From assembly GCF_002179965.1 (NCBI RefSeq), contig NZ_NGUQ01000014.1, positions 310,001 to 374,000 of the forward strand: 64,000 nucleotides of DNA, read 5' to 3'. A program made the translations under genes and the position numbers. The DNA comes from Pandoraea sp. PE-S2T-3. Its GTDB lineage: Bacteria > Pseudomonadota > Gammaproteobacteria > Burkholderiales > Burkholderiaceae. The notes under the pieces are model-generated. The model was not told the DNA's origin. It did not search any database and saw only the letters and a list, made by a program, of their open reading frames with translations. Each line of letters starts with the position of its first letter. The stretch's first letter is position 1. Positions 25,549 through 34,078 of the stretch are shown one piece after another.

Positions 25549-26531
25549 TGTCGCATGCCACCCAAGCCACGGCATTTGTTTGCCCGTCACTGCCCGAGAA
25601 CGCGTTTGCCACCGACGTACTCACCGGTCTCGGCCATACCCCCAAGTCGCTGCCCAGTGTCTGGCTCTACGACCGGCGTGGCAGCGAACTTTTCGAGGAA
25701 ATCACCGGCCTCGACGAGTACTACCAGACCCGTACCGAAACCGCGCTGCTCGGTGAATGCGCCGCGGCGATTGCCGATGTGATCGGCCCGGATGCCGTCG
25801 TCGTCGAATTCGGCAGTGGCTCCAGTCGCAAGACCCCATTGCTGCTCGACGCCCTCGTCACCCCTCGGGCCTACGTGCCGGTCGACATTGCCGACGATTT
25901 TCTCGACGACGCGGTCGCCGCCTTGGCGCGCCGTTGTCCGGGCATTCCGATGCTGCCGGTGCGCGCTGACTTCACGCGGCCTTTCCGGCTTCCTCCACAA
26001 TTGCACGACACACAGGGTCCGCGCCTGGGCTTCTTCCCCGGCTCGACGATCGGCAACTTCGCGCCGGGTCAGGCCGCCGCGTTTCTGGCCCATGTGGGCA
26101 AGATGCTCGGACCGCGCCGCCGCATGGTCGTCGGGGTCGATGCGTGCAAAGACCCGGCGGTACTCCTGCCCGCCTACGACGATGCACGCGGCGTGACGGC
26201 GCAGTTCGACCTGAACCTGCTGGTGCGCATCAACCGCGAGCTCGACGGCAACCTGCCGCTCGACGCCTTCCGGCATGAAGCCCGGTTCAATGCGGCCGCG
26301 AGCCGCATCGAGATGCATCTGGTCGCCCAGCGCCCGTGCCACGCCGACGTGCTCGGCCAGCGCTTCACATTCGCTGCCGGCGAATCTATCCACACTGAGA
26401 ATTCCTACAAGTACGGCCCCACGGAATTCCGCGCACTCGCCACGTCGGCAGGTTGGGACGTGGAGCGTGTGTGGCACGACGCGCGCGCTCGCTTCGCCGT
26501 GTATCTGCTGGGCCCGGCCGGGAACGCCTGA
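25548..26531 (+). CDS. egtD: L-histidine N-alpha-methyltransferase EgtD
   Basis: A 327-residue SAM-dependent enzyme that trimethylates histidine to hercynine, the first step of ergothioneine synthesis. Typical features are SVWLYDRRGSELFEEITGLD, the SAM motif VVEFGSGSSRKT, FFPGSTIGNF and the histidine-site segment IHTENSYKYGPTEF near the C-terminus. The ATG overlaps the egtB stop (TGATG), so BD form a coupled operon. A hairpin follows. No egtA, egtC or egtE is nearby; a short two-gene egtBD set is common in proteobacteria. Confidence 0.95.
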   Translation: MSHATQATAFVCPSLPENAFATDVLTGLGHTPKSLPSVWLYDRRGSELFEEITGLDEYYQTRTETALLGECAAAIADVIGPDAVVVEFGSGSSRKTPLLLDALVTPRAYVPVDIADDFLDDAVAALARRCPGIPMLPVRADFTRPFRLPPQLHDTQGPRLGFFPGSTIGNFAPGQAAAFLAHVGKMLGPRRRMVVGVDACKDPAVLLPAYDDARGVTAQFDLNLLVRINRELDGNLPLDAFRHEARFNAAASRIEMHLVAQRPCHADVLGQRFTFAAGESIHTENSYKYGPTEFRALATSAGWDVERVWHDARARFAVYLLGPAGNA

Positions 26532-26546
26532 ACGCCTGAGCGCCCC
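26523..26546. repeat. 8-bp tandem repeat at the egtD stop codon
   Basis: AACGCCTG occurs twice exactly (26523 and 26531), followed by a degenerate AGCGCCCC. The egtD stop TGA begins in the first unit, and the second unit gives another TGA 8 bases on, in another frame. Confidence 0.65.
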
Positions 26547-26563
26547 AACGCGGTGCAGGTAAC

Positions 26564-26603
26564 GCACAAACGCAGCAGCCCTAAAGTTCTGCTGCGTTTG
26601 TGC
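26564..26603 (+). terminator. Hairpin terminator after egtBD
   Basis: A perfect 15-bp stem: GCACAAACGCAGCAG (26564-26578) pairs with CTGCTGCGTTTGTGC (26589-26603) around a ten-base loop. The downstream T-run is short. The gap 26604-26959 that follows shows no convincing gene. Confidence 0.7.
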
Positions 26604-26959
26604 CGTTTACCTGAGGGGATCCACAACAATCGCTCTGCAAACTGTGGATTCGACAGCGGTTTAATGAATCGCGGTGACTTGCTGGCGACGAATACGCTAG
26701 AATCGCCGCCATATGGGGCCACGCACGCCGCGAGACTGCGACGCGTACCGATGGCCATCTTCATAGCGCACGGCAACGACCCGGGCGCACCGATTACACG
26801 TATCGCTGCAATGACTTCACGCGCAACGGGGATGCACGTGGCACGGGCTCCGGCGACGCCGCATCCGGCCCGCTGCACTCAGGCAGACGCTCGCCGGGCC
26901 ATGACAGGCTCGCGTGACGACTGGTATCGCGCCGTCGCAGTGGCCGGGAGCCTGTCACG

Positions 26960-27802
26960 ATGAGCCGTATCTCTCTCACCCTGTCCGACACCGCACTTGC
27001 GGATCTGCAAAAGGACTTCGACGCGTTCGTGCGCATTTCTGCCGCCGTCGATCGTCACTTCACGCCGCCCCCGTTCGACGATTTTCTGCGCGCACGCCTG
27101 CTCGACAGCACCGTGCCGTTGACCGAAGCCGCCGTCGCGCAACTGCTCGCAGGCGGTCACTACGCATGGGCCAAGCGCACCTTCGACAAACAGTTTCCGG
27201 ATGTCGTCTCGATCATCCTGAATCAGGCCCGTCAGCATGGTTTCTACTTTGTCTCGCGCCCGGAATGGACGCGCGAAGACATGTCGCGTCAGGCCAGCCG
27301 CTGGGCCGAAGGCATCGTGCGTGAAGCGAAGGGAGAAGAGCGCATCGTAGAGTCGCTGGCAGGACAGATCGTCACGTCGGCACAAGACTTGCGCACGCTG
27401 GAAGCGACCTTGCAGACCCCCGCGTGGCGCGCGGCGTCGGTGTTGCGCGAACGTGTGTTCGAGGCCAAACGTGGCGTGGAAACGGCGCGCCCGTTGCAGG
27501 CGCGCGAGAAGCTGGGGGAATTGCAGGCCTTACTCGATCTCGCCGTGATCTACGGCTCGGTCGGTCGTCAGGAGGCCGATCAAATTCTGGAATATCTGCG
27601 CGTGCTGCGCCCCGAGATCTTCAACGACGATCCGAGTGTGTTCGAGCGGCTTGCGGCGTGGCTGCGGCGCCTGCTCACACCGGCGGCACCGCGCCCGGCA
27701 CCGAGCGAAACGTCGCCCACTGCCGCGTCCGCGCTGGCGAGTCTGTCCGACGACTCCCCCTCGCAGAACACCGAAAGCCTGCGCTCGCCGCTGACGCGCT
27801 GA
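26960..27802 (+). CDS. Hypothetical protein, unrecognised family
   Basis: A 280-residue, soluble, mostly helical protein. It begins MSRISLTLSDTALADLQKDF. It contains FDKQFPDVVSIILNQARQHG, a WTREDMSRQASRWAEGIVRE helix and a helical region around 180-215 (LGELQALLDLAVIYGSVGRQ). The last 50 residues are a proline/serine-rich tail. No signal peptide or membrane helix is visible. I do not recognise the family and see no operon partner, so no function is offered. Codon usage matches the neighbours, so it is probably a real gene. Confidence 0.7.
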   Translation: MSRISLTLSDTALADLQKDFDAFVRISAAVDRHFTPPPFDDFLRARLLDSTVPLTEAAVAQLLAGGHYAWAKRTFDKQFPDVVSIILNQARQHGFYFVSRPEWTREDMSRQASRWAEGIVREAKGEERIVESLAGQIVTSAQDLRTLEATLQTPAWRAASVLRERVFEAKRGVETARPLQAREKLGELQALLDLAVIYGSVGRQEADQILEYLRVLRPEIFNDDPSVFERLAAWLRRLLTPAAPRPAPSETSPTAASALASLSDDSPSQNTESLRSPLTR

Positions 27803-27814
27803 CGTGTTGACGCG
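27791..27814. repeat. 8-bp tandem repeat x3 at a stop codon
   Basis: Units CTGACGCG, CTGACGTG and TTGACGCG. The gene's stop is 27800-27802; TGA recurs every 8 bases at 27792, 27800, 27808 and 27816, giving stops in all frames. Confidence 0.75.
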
Positions 27815-27845
27815 GTGAATCAACAACGCCCAGCGTCCACACGCC

Positions 27846-28739
27846 TTAGCGATTGAAGATCATCGCCACACCCGCGCTCGCGATCAACGCCCCGACCCAC
27901 GCACCTGCCGCCGGACGTTGACGCGTCCGGATCCACAGCAACGGCAACACCATCACCGGCGTGGTCGCCGAGAGCGTGGCGATCACCCCGGTATTGCCGT
28001 GGCCCATGCCGTAGAGCAGCAGCGTCATGCCGACGGCCACGCCGACAAAGCCGGACAACGCGGTCAGCGCCAGCGTGCCGGGCGTGAACGCCGAAAAGAT
28101 GCTGCGACCGCGCCGTGCGGCCAGTATCGTGAGTCCGAGCGCCGACACCCCCACACGCACCGCCGACGCCCCGACCGGGTCGACCCCTGCCGCCATCACG
28201 GGCTTGGCAATCAAGGTGCCGATGGAATGACAGAGCGCCGCCGTCAGGCCGATCAACACGCCCACGCGCACATCGCCGCGTACCGATTCCCAGTGATGCG
28301 CATCGTCGCGCCGGCCGCCGAACGCAATCGCCAGCGCCACGCCTGCCGTCACCAGCGCAACGCCGACGATGGCTCGCCAGCCCAAAGCTTCGCCTAGCCA
28401 GAAGTAACCGAGCATGGCGGTCATCGGTGCATTGGTGGCGAAGATGATGGAGTTGCGGCGCGGCCCGAGACGGCCGAGCGACGTATAGAGAATGGTGTCG
28501 CCCACCAGAATGCCGATGAGACCCGACGCGCACAATCGCAGCCACTGCTCAGTGGTAAGCGACGGCCAGCCGCGCAACACCGCCAGCGCGAAGAGCAACA
28601 TCGCGAAGACGAGCAGCATGCGGGCGTAGTTGAACGGGAAGGAACCGGCCTGACGAACAGGCGTGATGGCGATCATGCCGCTGCAAGCCCAGCAAAGGGC
28701 GGCACCGAGCGCGGCGAGGTAAGCGAGTTGGGTTGTCAT
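27846..28739 (-). CDS. EamA/DMT-family transporter
   Basis: A 297-residue inner-membrane protein with ten predicted helices in two EamA repeats (MTTQLAYLAALGAALCWACS opens the first; VLIGLTAALCHSIGTLIAKP opens the second). Family members export amino acids and other metabolites. The start at 28739 gives a normal family N-terminus. It lies 96 bases downstream of the heme-oxygenase-like gene on the same strand and could be its exporter, but the link rests on position alone. Confidence 0.88.
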   Translation of the reverse strand: MTTQLAYLAALGAALCWACSGMIAITPVRQAGSFPFNYARMLLVFAMLLFALAVLRGWPSLTTEQWLRLCASGLIGILVGDTILYTSLGRLGPRRNSIIFATNAPMTAMLGYFWLGEALGWRAIVGVALVTAGVALAIAFGGRRDDAHHWESVRGDVRVGVLIGLTAALCHSIGTLIAKPVMAAGVDPVGASAVRVGVSALGLTILAARRGRSIFSAFTPGTLALTALSGFVGVAVGMTLLLYGMGHGNTGVIATLSATTPVMVLPLLWIRTRQRPAAGAWVGALIASAGVAMIFNR

Positions 28740-28835
28740 GGTCAGGGGGCAGACGGCGCGAAGTCGCAACCGCCCCCGCCGTTGGGACGCCATTATACGA
28801 GGCGTGCGCCCCAATCGGGTGCCTCTTGTGAGGGC

Positions 28836-29816
28836 TCAGAGGTCCTCGTCGAGACGATACAACGCGTCGAACATCGCGCGATACGCCGCCGCCACGCCGA
28901 ACGCGCCGCGCAACATGCGCAGGCGCGCTGCCGCATCGGGCGGCCCGGCCTCCTGCACCCAGAGCGACAACAACGGCGTACCGCCGCAAACGCTGGCATC
29001 GTGGCGCGCATGCGCACACACCGCCGCGAAGCCGTCGGCCGCCGAAGGATAGCGCTGTGATAACGCGTCGAACTGCGCTTCGATCTCGCTAACGGCGCGT
29101 GCCGCTGCCGGTGCCTGACACAACGCACAGCAGCCGACATAGCCCGGCATGTCGCCCGCCGCTTCGATGATGAAATCGACCAGTGCATGCGTCGCGTCAA
29201 ACGCCCCGCTATCGAGAAACGTGCGCGCCGCCGCACCGCACCGCAACAACCCGGCGGCAAGCATGGTCGCCTGCCCCCGCTGCTCCCGGTACTGGCGCAG
29301 CAGAATCGGCCGCAATACGGGGTCGGTACAACGCTCGACGGCAATGCGGTTGTGCACGTCGGCGCCCGCCGCCCGGTGATACATCTGGGCAAGAAACGCG
29401 AGCACCTGAATCTCGCTCGATTCGCCTGCGAGAAAGCGCGCCCAGAACGGCGACGCGAAAATGCCGCGCATCCACACATCGCAGATCTTTCCGAACGCCG
29501 GCACGATATCGGGATCGGTGGCAGGCAACACGCTGGCGAGTTCTTCATCGACGAGCGCCGCGAGCCATGTCCCCGGGGTGGGTGCCGACGCCAGCAGCAC
29601 GCCATGCTGCAAGCGCTCCAGCCATGCGGGCACTTCGGGCGAAGCGCCGCGCAACGTGCACGACACCTCACGCGACGCCACGGTGACCACATCGCCCGCA
29701 CACGACCACTCCGCATGCGGCGACACGATGAGCCAGACCGCCGGACTCTGCTTCTCGGCGTCCGGCGCAGGACGAGACACATCGGGTGAATTGGACACGA
29801 CAGGCACCGCGCTCAT
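28836..29816 (-). CDS. Heme-oxygenase-like (TenA/PqqC-fold) protein with extra N-terminal domain
   Basis: A 326-residue soluble protein. Residues about 110-300 look like the all-helical heme-oxygenase/TenA/PqqC fold: ICDVWMRGIFASPFWARFL, VLAFLAQMYHRAAGADVHNR, and YREQRGQATMLAAGLLRCG where relatives have an E-x3-H metal motif. Here that histidine is a glutamine, and only scattered His/Glu/Asp remain (HARHD near 284). The first 85 residues form a separate beta-rich region (AGDVVTVASREVSCTLRG, then a helix) resembling peptide-binding PqqD/RRE domains. The start at 29816 overlaps the small upstream gene as ATGA. Both domain calls are by eye and need profile searches. Confidence 0.5.
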   Translation of the reverse strand: MSAVPVVSNSPDVSRPAPDAEKQSPAVWLIVSPHAEWSCAGDVVTVASREVSCTLRGASPEVPAWLERLQHGVLLASAPTPGTWLAALVDEELASVLPATDPDIVPAFGKICDVWMRGIFASPFWARFLAGESSEIQVLAFLAQMYHRAAGADVHNRIAVERCTDPVLRPILLRQYREQRGQATMLAAGLLRCGAAARTFLDSGAFDATHALVDFIIEAAGDMPGYVGCCALCQAPAAARAVSEIEAQFDALSQRYPSAADGFAAVCAHARHDASVCGGTPLLSLWVQEAGPPDAAARLRMLRGAFGVAAAYRAMFDALYRLDEDL

Positions 29817-30217
29817 CGGACAATCGCGCCAAGCAACGGCACGTCGGCGCACGCCACGGCGCGAACGACGTCGATGCGCAGGTCGGCGAGCCCGCTGTCG
29901 GGTGACATGACCGGCGTCTGACGCGCGCCGAACGAGACGCTTCGATGGGGAACGCGGGATTTTGATGCTTCGGTGTTGCCGGAAGTGACGCCAGATTTGC
30001 CAGATTTTCCCGAGGCGCGGCGAGGCGGGTTGTCTGAAGTATCCGAGGAAGACGGCGCGTCGGGCGGGGAGATTACGGAGGCGGTCGCGGGTGTCGAGGG
30101 TTTCGCGGGTGTAAGGGATGGCGTTGGGGCCAATGCGGCATGACTCTGTGATGCCGGGCGTGAAGCTGGCACGACGGGCACAAACGGGAAGGGTAGCGGC
30201 GAGGCGTTGGTCGGCAT
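29813..30217 (-). CDS. Small Pro/Ser-rich protein coupled to the heme-oxygenase-like gene
   Basis: A 134-residue protein with a strong ribosome site (AGGAG, 6 bases before ATG 30217). The first 100 residues are disordered-looking and rich in Pro, Ser, Thr and Ala. The C-terminus is different: GLADLRIDVVRAVACADVP, then LLGAIVR, a short helix-like stretch with one cysteine. It overlaps the next gene by four bases. I do not recognise the family. It could be a precursor peptide for its neighbour or a regulatory partner; this is speculation. Confidence 0.55.
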   Translation of the reverse strand: MPTNASPLPFPFVPVVPASRPASQSHAALAPTPSLTPAKPSTPATASVISPPDAPSSSDTSDNPPRRASGKSGKSGVTSGNTEASKSRVPHRSVSFGARQTPVMSPDSGLADLRIDVVRAVACADVPLLGAIVR

Positions 30218-30621
30218 GTCGGCTCCTGTCGAATCCTGCGAGCAAACGCTTACCTTAGGAAAACCGGAGGGTTTCGTGATTGGGGCACCGCTCTAGGAAT
30301 TTTCACAGCGCGGATCTCGTCGTCACTCCGTGGCCGCCGTATAGGACAGCAAGCCTTTCCGTCGCGACCGGTGCGCATTGGGCGGCTGACGGCACCGACA
30401 ACACCGCGTGCTGCGACCGGCAGTTAACCGCAAGCGTCACGCGCAGGCGTCGCGCGGACCGCCTCGTCATCTCGCTTTGGCAGAGCACTTTCGGAAATCA
30501 CCCAAGAACCCTCACAGCAACTTCGCAGCCATCACACTATCGTGCGTGCGGTCGCAATGGCTCGCGTCGCGCGGGTACAATCGTCTGGCTACGATATGTC
30601 GCCTCACGAGGAGTTACGCTC
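30218..30621. other. Divergent intergenic region, no gene
   Basis: About 400 bases between the small Pro/Ser-rich gene and the nitrate-reductase-associated gene. A -10-like TACAAT at 30576-30581 would suit the rightward gene, but I find no matching -35. No open frame here looks like a protein. Confidence 0.5.
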
Positions 30622-31098
30622 ATGCATCTCTATCAGCGTCTGCCGATCTTTGTCTTCGAGATCGAAGCCTGCGAAGACCTGAAGTTCATCACAATGGCGA
30701 TTCGCTTCAATCTGGATCACAGCGGCCAGCATTTGTCACTGGCCGACTGGCAACGGTTGCCGTATGAGGCGCGCGAGACGCTGGCCTCCTGTGTACCGGG
30801 TGATGAGGATTTTGCGGCCCGTCTGGATGAGATTGCAGAACAACATCTGGGGCAACCGATCGAGCGCAGCATCGACGCGGCGCCCACCGCGTGGCAAGAC
30901 ACCAACGCCCTGCCCCCGGGCTTGCTCAAACAGTGCGAACTGGCCGATCTGCTGCCGCCCGATGTCGGCGACTGGGGCACCCTTACCGCCTTCCGCCGCT
31001 ATGTGCTGACCAAACTCTCCCGACGCGACACGCTCAACCATTGCTTCGTGCCGGCCATGCTCGAGTTCGGCCTCGCGCAGACACAAGCCGATCTTTGA
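30622..31098 (+). CDS. Nitrate reductase-associated protein family
   Basis: A 158-residue cytoplasmic protein. EIEACEDLKFITMAIRFNLD, LSLADWQRLPYEARETLAS, the TAWQDTNALPPGLL stretch and FRRYVLTKLSRRDTLNHCF together match the conserved nitrate-reductase-associated family (Nitr_red_assoc), seen mainly beside assimilatory nitrate reductase genes. Its biochemical role is unknown. The start follows GAGGAG at good spacing. No nitrate reductase gene lies in this window, so here it is an orphan. Confidence 0.8.
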   Translation: MHLYQRLPIFVFEIEACEDLKFITMAIRFNLDHSGQHLSLADWQRLPYEARETLASCVPGDEDFAARLDEIAEQHLGQPIERSIDAAPTAWQDTNALPPGLLKQCELADLLPPDVGDWGTLTAFRRYVLTKLSRRDTLNHCFVPAMLEFGLAQTQADL

Positions 31099-31128
31099 CG
31101 CACGAGCCAGCACGCCCCGCGCATCACA

Positions 31129-32859
31129 TCAGGTCACCGGCGCGGGGTTGAACAGGACGAGCGCGTTGTGTAATCCCCAACGCTCTGCCCACGTCTTCTC
31201 GCCGCTGGCCACCGCCAGCATCAAGTGGAACAACTGCCAGCCCACGTCTTCGATGGTGGCGTCGCCGGTCGCGATGCGCCCTGCGTCCACATCCATCAGA
31301 TCGTGCCACCGGCGTGCCAGATCGCTGCGGGTCGCGACTTTGATCACCGGGACTTCGGCGAGACCGTACGGCGTGCCGCGCCCGGTGGTGAACACATGCA
31401 GGTTGATGCCGGCCGCCAGTTGCAGCGTGCCGCAGATGAAATCGCTGGCGGGCGTCGCCGCGTAGATGAGCCCGCGCTGGCGTGAACGGTCGAGCTTGTC
31501 GCCCGGCGACACCACGCCGTGAATCGGCCCGCTGCCCGACTTCACGATCGACCCCATCGCCTTTTCGACAATATTCGACAGACCACCCCGCTTGTTGCCG
31601 GGCGTCGTGTTCGCGCTGCGATCCACGCGGCCGCGCTCAAGGTACGCGTCGTACCAAGCCATCTCCTTGATCATGGCCGCCGCCACTTCGGGCGTTGCCG
31701 CGCGTGAGGTCAGTTGATCGATGCCGTCGCGCACTTCGGTCACTTCCGAGAACATCACCGTAGCGCCCGTGCGCACCAGCAGGTCCGTGGCAAAACCCAC
31801 GGCAGGATTCGCCGTCACGCCCGAGAACGCATCGCTGCCACCGCACTGCACGCCGACGATCAGCTCCGATGCCGGTACCGTTTCGCGTTGACGCGCATTC
31901 AGGCGCTGCAAGTGCACGTCCGCTGTAGCAAGAATCGAATCGATCATCGACAAAAAGCCGACGTGGGCCTCGTCTTGCAGGCAGACCGTGTCGGGTTTGC
32001 CGTCGGCATCCGCGCTGCCGATGGGAATGCTGCCCGCCGGGAGCAGACGCTCAGGCTGGAGCTTTTCGCAGCCCAGACTCACCACCATCACCTCGCCGCC
32101 GAAGTTCGGATTCGTCGCGATGTTGCGCAGTGTGCGGATCGGCACGATGGCGTCCGGCGCATCGATGGCGACGCCACAGCCGTAGGTGTGCTCCAGTCCG
32201 ACGACATCGTCGACATTCGGATACTTCGGCAGCAACGTTTCCTTGATGCGCTTCACCGCGAATTCGACCACCCCGGCCACGCACTGCACGGTGGTGGTAA
32301 TGGCCAGAATATTGCGCGTGCCCACCGAGCCGTCGGCGTTGCGATAGCCCTGAAACGTGAAGCCCTCAAGCGGTGGCAATGCCGCAGGCACGCGCGTGGC
32401 GATCGGCAGCCGGTCGAGCGACGGGGCCTCGGGCATGTGCAGGTTGCGTTCGTTGACCCAACTGCCCGCCGGTAACGGGCGCGCTGCGTAGCCGATGACC
32501 ACGCCGTAGCGAATCACCGGCGCATCCAGTGCGAGATCGGCCAGCGCGACCTTGTGTCCCTGCGGCACCGCGTCGACGAGCACCAGCCCGTCGGCAAAAC
32601 GGCTGCCCGCAGGCAAGCCGCCGTCGTTCACGACGATAGCGACGTTGTCTTCCGGCTGCATCCGGATATAGCGCGGTGCGGCCGTCGATTTGTTGGAAAT
32701 ATCCGACAGCCCCGATGTTGCCGAAGCTGCCGAAGCTGCCGAAGCTGCCGAAGCCGCCGAAGCCGCCGAAGCCGCCGAAGCCGCCGTTGATCCCGGTGTG
32801 CCGGGCCCGGTTTCCTGCGGTGTATCGCCTGCGTGGCGCGTGTCCTGTGTTGAAGACAT
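31129..32859 (-). CDS. garD: Galactarate dehydratase
   Basis: A 576-residue UxaA-family dehydratase converting D-galactarate to 5-dehydro-4-deoxy-D-glucarate. The N-terminal SAF-like domain carries [17 protein letters not shown]. The large domain shows [53 protein letters not shown] and the late [20 protein letters not shown]. Usual members have about 520 residues; the extra length is an N-terminal tail with AAS repeats. It is divergent from kdgD, and the shared gap holds probable GntR sites. Confidence 0.92.
   Translation of the reverse strand: MSSTQDTRHAGDTPQETGPGTPGSTAASAASAASAASAASAASAASATSGLSDISNKSTAAPRYIRMQPEDNVAIVVNDGGLPAGSRFADGLVLVDAVPQGHKVALADLALDAPVIRYGVVIGYAARPLPAGSWVNERNLHMPEAPSLDRLPIATRVPAALPPLEGFTFQGYRNADGSVGTRNILAITTTVQCVAGVVEFAVKRIKETLLPKYPNVDDVVGLEHTYGCGVAIDAPDAIVPIRTLRNIATNPNFGGEVMVVSLGCEKLQPERLLPAGSIPIGSADADGKPDTVCLQDEAHVGFLSMIDSILATADVHLQRLNARQRETVPASELIVGVQCGGSDAFSGVTANPAVGFATDLLVRTGATVMFSEVTEVRDGIDQLTSRAATPEVAAAMIKEMAWYDAYLERGRVDRSANTTPGNKRGGLSNIVEKAMGSIVKSGSGPIHGVVSPGDKLDRSRQRGLIYAATPASDFICGTLQLAAGINLHVFTTGRGTPYGLAEVPVIKVATRSDLARRWHDLMDVDAGRIATGDATIEDVGWQLFHLMLAVASGEKTWAERWGLHNALVLFNPAPVT
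32720..32782. repeat. 9-bp tandem repeat x7 inside garD
   Basis: Seven head-to-tail copies of GCCGAAGCY (three ending T, four ending C). On the minus strand they encode a Ser-Ala-Ala repeat in the non-conserved N-terminal tail of GarD. The unit keeps the frame, so copy number could vary between strains without breaking the gene. Confidence 0.9.
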
Positions 32860-32935
32860 CTTGCGTACCTCTCCTCCTGCTGACTTGATCCCATCCGGCG
32901 TCGTTGATGTTGGCTCAACCCGCCGTCACTTATGC

Positions 32936-32948
32936 GTCATCATACATC
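32936..32948. promoter_or_regulatory. Weak GntR operator candidate before garD
   Basis: GTCAT-CAT-ACATC: the left half-site and spacer equal those of the perfect site at 50514, but the right half is degenerate. It lies 77 bases before the garD start. Confidence 0.35.
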
Positions 32949-33062
32949 TAGACGCTTGATGCGCGTACGCTTTCGCGGTTACGTCCATATAGTGACAACC
33001 CCTTTCCGGGTTTATCCCAACTGCCATTCCAACGGCCTCCCTCTTGATCGACCGAATGACAT

Positions 33063-33075
33063 GTTATACGATGAC
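33063..33075. promoter_or_regulatory. GntR operator candidate before kdgD
   Basis: GTTAT-ACG-ATGAC, one mismatch from the palindrome GTCAT-N3-ATGAC and with the same spacer as the site before gudD. An extra ATGAC half-site lies at 33056-33060. It is about 80 bases before the kdgD start. Confidence 0.5.
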
Positions 33076-33156
33076 ATATAACTAAGCGCCGGACGCTAGT
33101 TGAGCGATCCCTTTTATTACCGAATCCGGCCCCGCGGGCCGACAGGAACTGCCGAA

Positions 33157-34068
33157 ATGACCGCACCCCAAGAACTCAAACAGATCGTCTCCGACGGCTT
33201 GTTGTCTTTCCCCGTGACCGACTTCGACGCGAATGGCGACTTCAACGCGCGCGCTTACGCGGATCGCCTGGAATGGCTGGCGCCGTTCGGTGCGACGGCC
33301 CTGTTTGCGGCTGGCGGCACGGGCGAATTCTTCTCGCTCACGCCGCAGGACTACAGCGCCGTGATCAAAACCGCCGTCGACACCTGCGCCGGCAAGGTGC
33401 CGATTCTCGCGGGTGCCGGCGGCCCCACCCGCATGGCCATTCAGTACGCACAGGAAGCCGAACGCCTCGGCGCGAAGGGCGTGCTGCTCATGCCCCATTA
33501 CCTGACCGAAGCCAGCCTCGACGGCATCGCCGCCCACGTGGAACAGGTCTGCCAATCGGTGAACGTCGGCGTGATCGTCTACAACCGCGCGAACTCGAAG
33601 CTCAGCGCCGACGAACTCGAACGTCTGGCCGACAAGTGCCCGAACCTGATCGGCTTCAAGGACGGCGTGGGCGATATCGAACGCATGGTGCAGATTCGCC
33701 GCCGTCTGGGCGACCGCTTCTCGTATCTGGGCGGCCTGCCCACCGCCGAAGTCTATGCCGCAGCGTACCGCGCACTGGGCGTGCCGGTGTACTCGTCGGC
33801 CGTGTTCAACTTCATTCCGAAGACCGCCATGGCGTTCTACCGCGCCGTGTGTGAAGACGATCAGGCCACGATGGGCCGCCTGCTCGACACGTTCTTCCTG
33901 CCGTATCTCGAAATTCGCAATCGTCGCGCGGGTTATGCGGTGAGCATCGTGAAGGCGGGCGCGAAGCTCGTCGGCCACGACGCCGGCCCGGTGCGCGCAC
34001 CGTTGACCGACTTGCTGCCGCAGGAACTCGAAGCGCTCGACGCGCTCATCAAGAAGGTCGAAGGCTAA
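33157..34068 (+). CDS. kdgD: 5-dehydro-4-deoxyglucarate dehydratase
   Basis: A 303-residue class I aldolase-fold enzyme of the DapA superfamily. It dehydrates and decarboxylates 5-dehydro-4-deoxyglucarate to 2-oxoglutarate semialdehyde. Visible are [31 protein letters not shown], the tyrosine in [11 protein letters not shown] and the Schiff-base lysine in [14 protein letters not shown]. The ATG at 33157 follows AGGAA. It is 10 bases ahead of the aldehyde dehydrogenase gene, completing the route to 2-oxoglutarate. Confidence 0.94.
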   Translation: MTAPQELKQIVSDGLLSFPVTDFDANGDFNARAYADRLEWLAPFGATALFAAGGTGEFFSLTPQDYSAVIKTAVDTCAGKVPILAGAGGPTRMAIQYAQEAERLGAKGVLLMPHYLTEASLDGIAAHVEQVCQSVNVGVIVYNRANSKLSADELERLADKCPNLIGFKDGVGDIERMVQIRRRLGDRFSYLGGLPTAEVYAAAYRALGVPVYSSAVFNFIPKTAMAFYRAVCEDDQATMGRLLDTFFLPYLEIRNRRAGYAVSIVKAGAKLVGHDAGPVRAPLTDLLPQELEALDALIKKVEG

Positions 34069-34078
34069 GGAGCCCCGC

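Noticed and set aside
26752-26963. A small frame ending in an ATGA overlap with the gene at 26960
   Set aside because: The overlap is attractive, but the peptide is low-complexity, Ala/Arg-rich and has no ribosome site, so I do not call it.
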